From an uncultured Prevotella sp. (lineage in GTDB: Bacteria; Bacteroidota; Bacteroidia; Bacteroidales; Bacteroidaceae), in contig CAMVSV010000007.1 in assembly GCA_947170265.1 (NCBI GenBank), positions 1 through 64,000 on the forward strand: a stretch of 64,000 nt of DNA, in the 5' to 3' direction. Position 1 is the first letter of the stretch, and the number at the start of each line of letters is the position of its first letter. The notes beneath the pieces are model-generated. The model made no database searches. It was not told the origin of the DNA and saw only the letters and a program-made list of their open reading frames with translations. Made by a program: the position numbers and the translations under genes. Below, piece by piece: positions 35,652 through 42,288 of the stretch.

Positions 35652-35753
35652 AATAAAAACAACGACATTACGACCGCCAAGTAGCAAAAATGTTGCGGCA
35701 TCTGGTGGAATACCGACTGCTTGAACCGCCTGTACCTTTTCAGAAAGCAGAAT

Positions 35754-35761
35754 TATGCAAA
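35754..35761. repeat. Target-site duplication, left copy (TATGCAAA)
   Basis: The 8-bp TATGCAAA directly before the left inverted repeat is identical to 39874-39881 directly after the right one. Eight-base duplications are typical of the IS1595 family. Confidence 0.85.
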
Positions 35762-35788
35762 AATGATTATCCGCAATCGTACCACCAA
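35762..35788 (+). repeat. Left terminal inverted repeat of the transposon
   Basis: The 27-bp end starts AATGATTATCCGC and ends ATCGTACCACCAA. It matches the reverse complement of 39847-39873 except at two positions. Confidence 0.87.
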
Positions 35789-35828
35789 ACTTTTGTCATC
35801 GGCTGTTGGTGGCTTGCTGGAAAGTTAG

Positions 35829-35856
35829 TACCTTTGCATCCGTATTTATAAAATAG
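35829..35856 (+). promoter_or_regulatory. Promoter plus shared leader of the 98-residue gene
   Basis: TACCTTTG (35829-35836) is followed after 5 bases by GTATTTATAAAATAG (35842-35856). The transposase gene has the same arrangement on the other strand. The leader would be the first part of the transcript. Confidence 0.7.
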
Positions 35857-35862
35857 CAGGAC

Positions 35863-36159
35863 ATGGATAAGACAGAGCTTCGCAAACAGGTGATAGATTT
35901 CATCGTTGTCTACCTCCATCCAAAAGGAGAAATGATTGGCAGGAGTGAACTGAGCGGACAGGTAAAGAAACGGTTTGGTGACGGTTTCGCAAGCGATCCG
36001 CAATGGAACAGATTCTACGACTCGGTAATAGCCGACATCACTTCGACCGCTAACGATGTGATACTGATAACCGAGGGGAATCTCATTGGGCTCTCCGACC
36101 TCGGACGCACGATGGGCGATGCAGGCGGCTATACAGCCTATCGGTCGAAGGAACGATAA
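35863..36159 (+). CDS. Small protein of unknown function (98 residues), transposon cargo
   Basis: No family is recognised. The sequence has a helical start (KTELRKQVIDFIVVYLH), a segment that could be a helix-turn-helix or winged helix (MIGRSELSGQVKKRFGD) and a strand-like VILITEGNLIGLS. It has a perfect promoter and the conserved leader 6 bases before the ATG, so it is very probably expressed. Inside the transposon it stands opposite the restriction-modification genes. A DNA-binding or control role is possible but unproven. Confidence 0.65.
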   Translation: MDKTELRKQVIDFIVVYLHPKGEMIGRSELSGQVKKRFGDGFASDPQWNRFYDSVIADITSTANDVILITEGNLIGLSDLGRTMGDAGGYTAYRSKER

Positions 36160-36182
36160 GCAGGGCGGCAAGCCGTTGCCTG

Positions 36183-36377
36183 TTGACTGTCTACTATCTT
36201 ACTGCTATTATTGCGGCACTGGTTTCTGCCGGTAATATTCATTTCTACAAGAACCATGACGTTGCTGTTCCTTCTGTTGGCTTTGCCCTCTTCTTGGTTG
36301 TTACAGGTGGACTCGTAAGAGACATAATCCCACGGGTATCAAGACTGACAGCGCAATTATTTCAGCGTAAAGTGTGA
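36183..36377 (+). CDS. Possible small membrane protein with a TTG start
   Basis: The 64-codon frame has two hydrophobic stretches (TAIIAALVSAG and VGFALFLVVTGG) and a basic end, beginning 23 bases after the 98-residue gene. It could be co-transcribed with that gene. The only start is TTG, and its 3' part overlaps the opposite-strand small ORF at 36301-36426, which has the better promoter. Both may be real, or this one may be chance. Confidence 0.3.
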   Translation: MTVYYLTAIIAALVSAGNIHFYKNHDVAVPSVGFALFLVVTGGLVRDIIPRVSRLTAQLFQRKV

Positions 36378-36426
36378 GGTGGGGTTTCACCGTCTGCCAC
36401 ACGAGTTTTCTTTCTTCTTTTGTCAT
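36301..36426 (-). CDS. Possible 41-residue single-helix membrane peptide
   Basis: The short minus-strand frame starts MTKEERKLVWQTVKPH and ends in one hydrophobic helix (YAEIIALSVLIPVGLCLL). A perfect -7 box (TATCTTTG, 36461-36454) lies 28 bases before the ATG, a usual leader length here. Transposon cargo of unknown role. The longer frame to 36492 would begin upstream of the promoter and is rejected. Confidence 0.45.
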   Translation of the reverse strand: MTKEERKLVWQTVKPHLTLYAEIIALSVLIPVGLCLLRVHL

Positions 36427-36453
36427 TGTCGTTTTGTTTATTTGTAATGCTGA

Positions 36454-36461
36454 CAAAGATA
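36454..36461 (-). promoter_or_regulatory. Promoter of the 41-residue ORF (-7 box TATCTTTG)
   Basis: CAAAGATA on the plus strand reads TATCTTTG on the minus strand. A TTTG lies 16 bases further upstream, a little short of the usual spacing. Confidence 0.55.
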
Positions 36462-36490
36462 CAAAATGTTCCCGAAACAAATGTGACAAC

Positions 36491-36519
36491 AAAAAAAGGC
36501 AGCCCGAGAAAAGACTGCC
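36491..36519 (-). terminator. Weak terminator of the restriction-modification/HTH operon
   Basis: On the minus strand the GGCAG/CTGCC 5-bp stem (36498-36502 and 36515-36519) is followed by seven T (36497-36491). Confidence 0.45.
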
Positions 36520-36526
36520 CTTCGTT

Positions 36527-36541
36527 GCATTTATAAAATAG
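36527..36541 (+). repeat. Orphan copy of the transposon leader motif
   Basis: GCATTTATAAAATAG is identical to the transposase leader (39740-39726 on the minus strand) and one base different from 35842-35856. Here it has no good -7 box and no gene behind it, so it looks like a relic of a lost cargo gene. Confidence 0.6.
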
Positions 36542-36549
36542 CGGACGCC

Positions 36550-36780
36550 TCACGCGCCCTTCAGCGACATTGCGCTGAGTTCGGCTGCAAAGGTACGCAA
36601 TTTTTCGTTAATACGCGCAACGGTGCGCGGACTAATTTGCTTCAGCCCTGCCTTGTATTGCAGCATCTGGCTCTCGTTGATGCCGCAGATGCGGGCCAGC
36701 GAACGGGCCGATATGTAGGGCGCGAGTGCATCCAGCAGCTCGGCCACGGTCTGATATTCACGGTTCTGCTCCATTGCCAT
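36550..36780 (-). CDS. Small helix-turn-helix protein
   Basis: This is a 76-residue protein with a Cro/C1-like helix-turn-helix (SARSLARICGINESQMLQYK) followed by ISPRTVARINEKLRTFA. Its ATG is one base after the stop codon of the restriction-modification gene, so they are translationally coupled. Small HTH proteins in this position often act as controllers of restriction genes. Because it comes after the enzyme gene, its exact role is uncertain. Confidence 0.75.
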   Translation of the reverse strand: MAMEQNREYQTVAELLDALAPYISARSLARICGINESQMLQYKAGLKQISPRTVARINEKLRTFAAELSAMSLKGA

Positions 36781-36781
36781 T

Positions 36782-39169
36782 CTACTTTATGTTTGACGGA
36801 TGCCATAGCAGCAGTCCTGTTTCAACCATCCGCCTGATAATCTTTTCTGCTAACACGTCCATAGCAGTGAAATAGCGGTCGAATATCGGCCAATATGTTT
36901 CGCTCGTCAATTTGCGAACGTTTACACTGCTAAATCCGAGAACGCCTTTTTGTGTCTTGACACGAGTCATACGACGGTCGTTGGCCGTATCAAGATGCTG
37001 GTAGCCCGCAGCGTCCTTCTCCATAATAGCATTCTTGATGTCATAGAAGCTATCGTTCCAGTCGCGTTCTGATGCGTATGCCGGATGCGTATGATAATAG
37101 CGGGCAATATCCAGTGCAGCGTCATATACGGCTTTTGCCTCTTCTGACATATCAATATCCTTCATCCATTCACGGAAGTTGAAAGGTCTGGAGTCTTCTG
37201 TACCGTCAGGGAATGGGATGGAGTATTCGCTTTTGGGGAACAATTCGTTCAGTTCGTTGCTCCCGCATCCCAGTTCATCAGCCGTAAACGGCATCAGGTA
37301 GTTCTTCTGCCCCTCTTTGTTGGAAAAAGCATTACCCTTGTAGAACAGGGCATAGACAATAGCATCGTTCTCCACGTCTGTTGTCACGTCGCCCACCTTT
37401 CCTCTGTATATATACTGTTGCGTCTCGTAATACTTTGGGTGAGTGTTAAAGTTTATGCCTTTCAGCACAAGCACGTCGCGCAGGTTTTTGGTCGTAATAT
37501 ATCTGTTGCTGTCGTTACGATTGCTTATCATTATACAGTAGTGGTCAACCGTGTACTGTCCGAGCAGCAGCCCGTAGGCTTTGTTCTCTATGTCTTCTCG
37601 GTATGCTTTCACTAATTCGGGTCTCTTGCTGTCGTAGTCGTAGTCACCCTTATATTCCATGAGGCCATTTGTCAGTTCGTAGCGTTGCACATGTGTATGC
37701 CCAAAGACAATATCCTGTCCTTGCTCACGGTCGAAAATAACCAGCGAGATGGGCCATGCCGACAGTTTGAATGTTGTCTTGGCATTACTGATTACATGTT
37801 CCCGTATCTTGTAGCCGGAGTCTGCAAAGACTTTGCACGTCTCTTGTCTAAAGAAGAACTCCGTTTTGCAGTAGTACACTATCACATCAGGGTTTAGCAT
37901 TGTGACCTTACGGAAAAACTCTATGCAGCGGTCGTACCTAAAGCCATCGCTGGGGCGGATGAACGGCGGGTTCATGACCACCATCAGCCGCTTACCTTCC
38001 AGCCTTGCTATCTCTCCAACATCTTTCTTTTCTCCTTTATATGGGAATAGGGGCTGTAGCTTTGGCTCAGTAAACCACGTTTTCAAGTAGTCGTACTGAA
38101 TGGAGTTGTTGAACTTCTTGAACTTGCACTGATCCACGTCGTTCTCCAGTAAGGTAGAAAGATAGCATCTGTCACGGTAATCGCGTCCGAAGTCTATTTC
38201 CAGGTTGCCTACACCAGCACACGGGTCAAAAACGACGAAATCCTTCATATCATAATGGCGTGCTATCAGTTCGTTTTGCAGCTTAACAAATGCTGAAGGT
38301 GTATATTCTCCACCTGTACTGCTACGGAACTTCTCAGAATATAGCTCGTTGCTGTGCTCCATGATTTTCAGAAACTCATCCTCCACAGGCGGGCGGAAAT
38401 ATCGCCGCCAAAAGGCATCATGCGCCTTGCGGTCGGCAAAGGCAAACCACTCCGACTTATCTTTGCTGCTGTAACCGATGCCGTCAGGTTGTGCAGTATA
38501 GCAGTTAAGATTTGTTCCCTCTCTGATAAGAGGTACGTTAAACATACCCTCGCGCCTTGAGTATTTTACTTTATTGAGCATATCAGCCAGAAACAGGTTG
38601 ACGAGTTCCTGTTCATTGATACCTTTCTTAGTAAACGACACTTCTGACCTCCACTGACTATATACCAGTCTGCAGTTCTTGTATGTAATCTTGATGGTTG
38701 TTTGCTTTGATTTCTTGTACTCTCGCCAAAACGCCATTATCTCGTCCTCTCCCTTGTACGATATAATCCTTTCGGCTACGCGATTGTTCAAGTGGTACAC
38801 AGCGTCGTCCGACGGGTCGCTGGGCTTTTCTGAGTCCCATTTGACCTCTGGGGCAAACATGACGCTGTTGTCCTCGCAATCTATTAGCTCCAGCATATCG
38901 CGTTCGTATTTTGTATCGAAATACAGGATGGCCACCTTGCCGAGCATTCTCTCTTGCTTCTTGTTGGTAAGTAGAGCCTGGGCAATGGCCTTTCGCCGTT
39001 CCTCGCTGTCGCTGCTGATACGTTCTTTTGACTCAATATAGAGTAGCGGACGCCCAGATTGTGTATGCAGCAGCACATCAACTCTGTTCAGTGTCTCTAT
39101 CTTCCATCCTGTCTTCCCGAAATATTTCAGGCAGAACTTTACACGATAGTCAAACTCTTCTTTCTTCAT
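36782..39169 (-). CDS. Single-polypeptide restriction-modification enzyme (type IIG-like)
   Basis: This is a protein of 795 residues. The N-terminal part has a PD-(D/E)XK nuclease-like pattern (Asp31, then YIESKER with Glu46 and Lys48). The central part is an N6-adenine DNA methyltransferase: GGEYTP (286-291, motif X region), VFDPCAGVGN (motif I, 313-322) and VVMNPPF (motif IV, 397-403). The remaining 390 residues probably hold target recognition. Nuclease and methyltransferase in one chain suggest a type IIG-like system that needs no partner subunits. It is transposon cargo, oriented with the transposase remnant. A near-consensus -7 box (TACCTTTA) lies at 39193-39186. The substrate sequence is unknown. 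Confidence 0.8.
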   Translation of the reverse strand: MKKEEFDYRVKFCLKYFGKTGWKIETLNRVDVLLHTQSGRPLLYIESKERISSDSEERRKAIAQALLTNKKQERMLGKVAILYFDTKYERDMLELIDCEDNSVMFAPEVKWDSEKPSDPSDDAVYHLNNRVAERIISYKGEDEIMAFWREYKKSKQTTIKITYKNCRLVYSQWRSEVSFTKKGINEQELVNLFLADMLNKVKYSRREGMFNVPLIREGTNLNCYTAQPDGIGYSSKDKSEWFAFADRKAHDAFWRRYFRPPVEDEFLKIMEHSNELYSEKFRSSTGGEYTPSAFVKLQNELIARHYDMKDFVVFDPCAGVGNLEIDFGRDYRDRCYLSTLLENDVDQCKFKKFNNSIQYDYLKTWFTEPKLQPLFPYKGEKKDVGEIARLEGKRLMVVMNPPFIRPSDGFRYDRCIEFFRKVTMLNPDVIVYYCKTEFFFRQETCKVFADSGYKIREHVISNAKTTFKLSAWPISLVIFDREQGQDIVFGHTHVQRYELTNGLMEYKGDYDYDSKRPELVKAYREDIENKAYGLLLGQYTVDHYCIMISNRNDSNRYITTKNLRDVLVLKGINFNTHPKYYETQQYIYRGKVGDVTTDVENDAIVYALFYKGNAFSNKEGQKNYLMPFTADELGCGSNELNELFPKSEYSIPFPDGTEDSRPFNFREWMKDIDMSEEAKAVYDAALDIARYYHTHPAYASERDWNDSFYDIKNAIMEKDAAGYQHLDTANDRRMTRVKTQKGVLGFSSVNVRKLTSETYWPIFDRYFTAMDVLAEKIIRRMVETGLLLWHPSNIK

Positions 39170-39185
39170 ACGCTCCTATATATAT

Positions 39186-39193
39186 TAAAGGTA
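39186..39193 (-). promoter_or_regulatory. Candidate promoter of the restriction-modification operon (TACCTTTA)
   Basis: TAAAGGTA on the plus strand reads TACCTTTA on the minus strand, one base from consensus, 16 bases before the ATG. Confidence 0.45.
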
Positions 39194-39199
39194 TTGCTT

Positions 39200-39717
39200 T
39201 TATGCCGTCTTTCTATACGCCCTGTGCTGGAAGTCCGTGCGGTATGTCGCGCTAATCATCACCAGGCGGTCAAACAAGTCCTCGCCGAAATAGCGGCGGT
39301 TGAACTTGTAGCAGAACTCGTCCCGCTCTATGCTGCCTTTCAGCGTGTACTTGTCATCACGCTTACCCATCATCGAACGCAGCTTGTGCAGCAACTCCCA
39401 TACGGGCTGATAACGGTTGTGCCCCAACTGCCGCTGCAACTCAGCCGCCGATATACTCTTCTTCGTAGCCGTCAGCAGGTGCATAGCCACAAACCAGTAC
39501 AAAAAGGCAGCTTCGAGCCGTGCATCACCGTGCCGCTTCTGAGCGTAGTCCTGTGCCGGCAATGCTTGCACTGATATTGCTGCTTGCTCTCCAGCCAAAC
39601 CACATCGTGCGAGCCGCAATGCTGACACGTCACGCCCTCCTTGTCTCGCCATTCCCTGAACCGCCGCCGACAGGCCGCTTCGTCAGGAAAATACTTGTTA
39701 AACTCGTAAATCTTCAT
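39200..39717 (-). pseudogene. Broken IS1595-family transposase (frameshift and internal deletion)
   Basis: The N-terminal part (39717 to about 39500) has the IS1595 zinc ribbon (CQHC ... CKHC) and TTLRSGTVMHGSKLPF. The reading then continues in another frame as FLYWFVAMHLLTATKKSIS. The shift is at a T5 run (CCTTTTTG) where T6 would restore the frame. After LKGSIERDE, the first catalytic acidic residue, the sequence jumps to FCYKFNRRYFGEDLFDRLV, which resembles the extreme C-terminus of the family. The rest of the DDE core is missing: about 170 residues remain against about 300 expected. It is non-functional unless complemented. Confidence 0.8.
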
Positions 39718-39725
39718 GTTACTTT

Positions 39726-39753
39726 CTATTTTATAAATGCAGAGACAAAGGTA
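39726..39753 (-). promoter_or_regulatory. Transposase promoter plus shared leader
   Basis: On the minus strand TACCTTTG (39753-39746) is followed after 5 bases by GCATTTATAAAATAG (39740-39726), then the ATG at 39717. This is the same layout as at 35829-35856. Confidence 0.7.
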
Positions 39754-39846
39754 ATCATTTTGATTATAACCACCAAATATTTTCCCGATTATTTTTATCT
39801 AAGGTTCAAAAAAATCGGCCTACCCGTCAGGATAAGCCGAAAACCA

Positions 39847-39873
39847 TTGGTGGTACGATAGCGAATAATCATT
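39847..39873 (-). repeat. Right terminal inverted repeat of the transposon
   Basis: This is the reverse complement partner of 35762-35788, 25 of 27 bases matching. Confidence 0.87.
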
Positions 39874-39881
39874 TATGCAAA
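39874..39881. repeat. Target-site duplication, right copy (TATGCAAA)
   Basis: Identical to 35754-35761. Confidence 0.85.
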
Positions 39882-39882
39882 T

Positions 39883-40345
39883 GTTCCACGTTAACATTTG
39901 TTTACAAAAGTGTTAAAAGAAAATTCCGACTTCAACTCGCATTCTGGAGAAAGCGTTAACATTTGTTTGGCATATTCATACAATATAGTTGCAGAAAAGA
40001 CTCATTTCCTGTCAAGAAAAAGGAAAAATCGCTTGCGAAAGAGGCTCTTTCACCGATCAAAAGTGCCACTTTCGCATGATGAAAGAGCCTCTTTCGCATC
40101 CAAATGTAGCGTTTTTGAGTATTTTTCGGGCAATATTCATTGCACATACTTAATGTTTTCTCTGTTACCATTTGGTTGTCAAGACATTATTCTTGCACAC
40201 GAATGCTTAAAGAATTTCGGACAAATTATTTTGAGGTGCAAAATTCTTGAGTATTTGTGTTAAAAAATCGTCACTAAAATGTTAAAAACAGGTGATTTCT
40301 GCATAATTCCAGTAAACATATACAAATTGTTTCACAGAAATCATG
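39883..40345. repeat. Degenerate copy C of the MITE-like repeat family
   Basis: This 460-bp gene-free stretch has the same ingredients as copies A and B but diverged: TTAACATTTGTTTACAAAA near the left end, clustered palindromes GAAAGAGGCTCTTTC and AAAGAGCCTCTTTC at 40035-40100, and ATTGTTTCACAGAAAT near the right end. The boundaries are approximate. I see no gene in it. Confidence 0.5.
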
Positions 40346-40454
40346 TCCTAAACACCAGGGTAGGAAGCATGTTCTGCAGTTTGAATACTCTCATGACGTG
40401 CTTCAGCAAACCACTAAAATATGGGGCATTACCCGTAAAAATGAGCCGATTTTC

Positions 40455-40485
40455 TTTGCCATGCCCCCACTTAATCGTATCTTTG
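40455..40485 (+). promoter_or_regulatory. Promoter of the DivIC/FtsB-like operon
   Basis: TTTG (40455-40458) and TATCTTTG (40478-40485), 19 bases apart, match the consensus. Confidence 0.75.
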
Positions 40486-40550
40486 CAGGGTAAAGCCATG
40501 AAAGAGGCTTTGACACACCTTATACATTATAATATTATCGTGACACAACA

Positions 40551-40895
40551 ATGAGCAAGATTAGCAGTATAGTCTGGCGCATGATAAGCCAGTTCAAATA
40601 TGTCATAGTGACCGTGCTGGGGTTGCTGTGGGTGGGCGTGGTTGACGACAACAGTCTGCGCCAATGCCTCAAATACGACCTGCAGATAGAAGAGCTGAAA
40701 GAAGAAATCAGCAAATACACCCAGCGCTACGAGGCCGACTCCAAACGCCTCAAGGATCTCAACCGTGACCCCAGCGCCATAGCGAAGATTGCCAGGGAGA
40801 GATATTTCATGAAAGCCGACGATGAGGACATCTTCGTGCTGAGCGACGATGAACGTAATACCAACAGTTTGAAATCCGATGAAAAAGCTGAATAA
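40551..40895 (+). CDS. Septum formation initiator (FtsB/DivIC family)
   Basis: This is a bitopic membrane protein of 114 residues. A short cytoplasmic start and one helix (about 17-30) are followed by a coiled coil (about 40-70, LQIEELKEEISKYTQRYEAD) and the RDPSAIAKIARERYFMK end segment typical of FtsB/DivIC. It should be part of the FtsQLB-type division complex. The next gene overlaps it by 17 bases. Confidence 0.87.
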   Translation: MSKISSIVWRMISQFKYVIVTVLGLLWVGVVDDNSLRQCLKYDLQIEELKEEISKYTQRYEADSKRLKDLNRDPSAIAKIARERYFMKADDEDIFVLSDDERNTNSLKSDEKAE

Positions 40896-41310
40896 GATCC
40901 AAAGCATTGTATTTGCCCTCGGAGGGGTGATGATGACCATTGGAGCAGGCTGCTATGCCTTCCTGCTGATGCAAGACGTGGCATCGCTGCTGTGCCTCGC
41001 CGGAGCAGTGGCGTTCGCCTCCATGCAGATGATGCAGAGCTACGAAGGCACCAGCATCACCGTTCGCCGCCTGCGCAAGATCATGACCTTTGCCGACGTG
41101 CTGTTCATCCTTGCCGGGCTACTCATGGCAGAAGAGCGGTATGGAATGATAGCATCGCTGCTCGGAAGCAATGCCAACGCCTATGTCACCTTCGTCACTG
41201 CCACCTATGGCAAATGGGTAGTGGTGCTGCTCATTGCAGCCATACTGGAGCTCTACACCATACACCGCATATCATCGGAGCTGGAGAAGGAGAGCCGCAG
41301 TGAAAACTGA
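40879..41310 (+). CDS. Small membrane protein of unknown function, coupled to the division gene
   Basis: This protein of 143 residues has four predicted membrane helices (about 7-28, 33-50, 67-85 and 110-128) and charged ends. No family name is recognised. The 17-base overlap with the FtsB/DivIC-like gene means the two are translated together, but this does not prove a role in division. Confidence 0.75.
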   Translation: MKKLNKIQSIVFALGGVMMTIGAGCYAFLLMQDVASLLCLAGAVAFASMQMMQSYEGTSITVRRLRKIMTFADVLFILAGLLMAEERYGMIASLLGSNANAYVTFVTATYGKWVVVLLIAAILELYTIHRISSELEKESRSEN

Positions 41311-41379
41311 AAAAATGCTAAATACTATAAGATTGTTTTAAATAGCGCGATTTTATTTCCATACATCAATTATTGATTG

Positions 41380-41387
41380 TACTTTTG
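41380..41387 (+). promoter_or_regulatory. Promoter of the DUF4369 lipoprotein gene (-7 box TACTTTTG)
   Basis: This is a perfect -7 box with a weak -33 element. The leader is about 40 bases. Confidence 0.6.
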
Positions 41388-41433
41388 TGGTTCAGAAACC
41401 GCAACGCCCCGCCTTGGGCAAGAATGACAGTAT

Positions 41434-42240
41434 ATGAATAAACAACTACTCTACACGCTACTCGCCGTACTGGCACTCACGTCATGTGCCGGTTCATACA
41501 ACATACAAGGAACATCCAACGTGGCAACGCTCGACGGTCACAAGCTATACCTGAAAGTGCTCGGCGAGGATGCCGTGAAGAACATCGACTCATGCGACAT
41601 AGTGCATGGGCAGTTCGCCTTCATCGGCACGCTCGACTCCACACAGATGGCAAACCTCTACATGGACCAGATGAGCCTCCTACCCGTGGTGCTCGAAGAC
41701 GGAGAGATAACCATTAGGCTCAACAACACCCAGCAGTCCATCGGCGGCACACCACTCAACGACAAACTCTATGAATTCCTCAAGAGCTTCGACCAACTGC
41801 AGAACGAAGCCATGGAGCTCGTACACAAGCACGACCAAGCCATCATGGACGGACTCGACATGGAAACCGTCAACCGCCAGCTCGCCTCAAAAGACCAGCA
41901 GATAAACCAGAAGATTGACAAGCTCATCACCTCGTTCGTCACTGAGAACTTCGACAACGTGCTCGGTCCCGGAGTGTTCATGATGGTCACTGCCGACTAT
42001 GAGATGCCCGTGTTCACACCATGGATAGAAGACATCATGAGCAAAGCCACGGCACGCTTCAAGAACGATGCCTATGTGAAGCAGTATATCGAAGCGGCAC
42101 AACACAACCAAGACATCATGAACGGCATGGCAGACACACAGATGCCCATGCCGCCTGCCGCTGGAACAATCAACGGTGCACCACCGGCACCACCCACACC
42201 CAACCAGCTTGCCGGCGACACCGCAGCCCACAAGCACTAA
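41434..42240 (+). CDS. DUF4369 lipoprotein
   Basis: The lipobox is LTSC. A DUF4369 beta domain covers about residues 25-105 (GHKLYLKVLGEDAVKNIDSC, GQFAFIGTLDS, VVLEDGEITIRL), followed by a helical region (about 110-230) and a Pro/Ala-rich C-terminus. DUF4369 domains usually precede a thioredoxin/AhpC domain in Bacteroidetes, but the rest here is helical and no C-x-x-C is seen. It is probably anchored in the outer or inner membrane. Dihydroorotase follows after 48 bases. Confidence 0.8.
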   Translation: MNKQLLYTLLAVLALTSCAGSYNIQGTSNVATLDGHKLYLKVLGEDAVKNIDSCDIVHGQFAFIGTLDSTQMANLYMDQMSLLPVVLEDGEITIRLNNTQQSIGGTPLNDKLYEFLKSFDQLQNEAMELVHKHDQAIMDGLDMETVNRQLASKDQQINQKIDKLITSFVTENFDNVLGPGVFMMVTADYEMPVFTPWIEDIMSKATARFKNDAYVKQYIEAAQHNQDIMNGMADTQMPMPPAAGTINGAPPAPPTPNQLAGDTAAHKH

Positions 42241-42288
42241 AGCCGGAATGGAGAAACAGTCTCTGGCAACAACATCGACTCAACACAC

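Larger units (their letters stand above)
35762..39873. mobile_element. 4.1-kb IS1595-type transposon carrying a restriction-modification enzyme
   Basis: The element is bounded by 27-bp inverted repeats (35762-35788 and 39847-39873, 25 of 27 matching, core ATCGTACCACCAA) and a perfect 8-bp direct repeat TATGCAAA outside them. Inside are, from left, a small plus-strand gene, small membrane ORFs, a minus-strand HTH gene, a large minus-strand single-chain restriction-modification gene and a broken IS1595-type transposase gene. The transposase lacks its catalytic core, so the element probably cannot move by itself. It inserted between dnaX and a degenerate copy of the MITE-like repeat. Confidence 0.87.

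Noticed and set aside
35622..35687. Longer dnaX start codons (including the ATG at 35642)
   Set aside because: The -7 box at 35644-35651 puts the transcript start downstream of them.
36427..36492. Longer version of the 41-residue ORF
   Set aside because: It would start upstream of the ORF's own promoter.
39472..39717. Intact small zinc-ribbon protein (81 codons)
   Set aside because: It is the N-terminal part of the transposase; its C-terminal residues after the T-run are frameshift reading.
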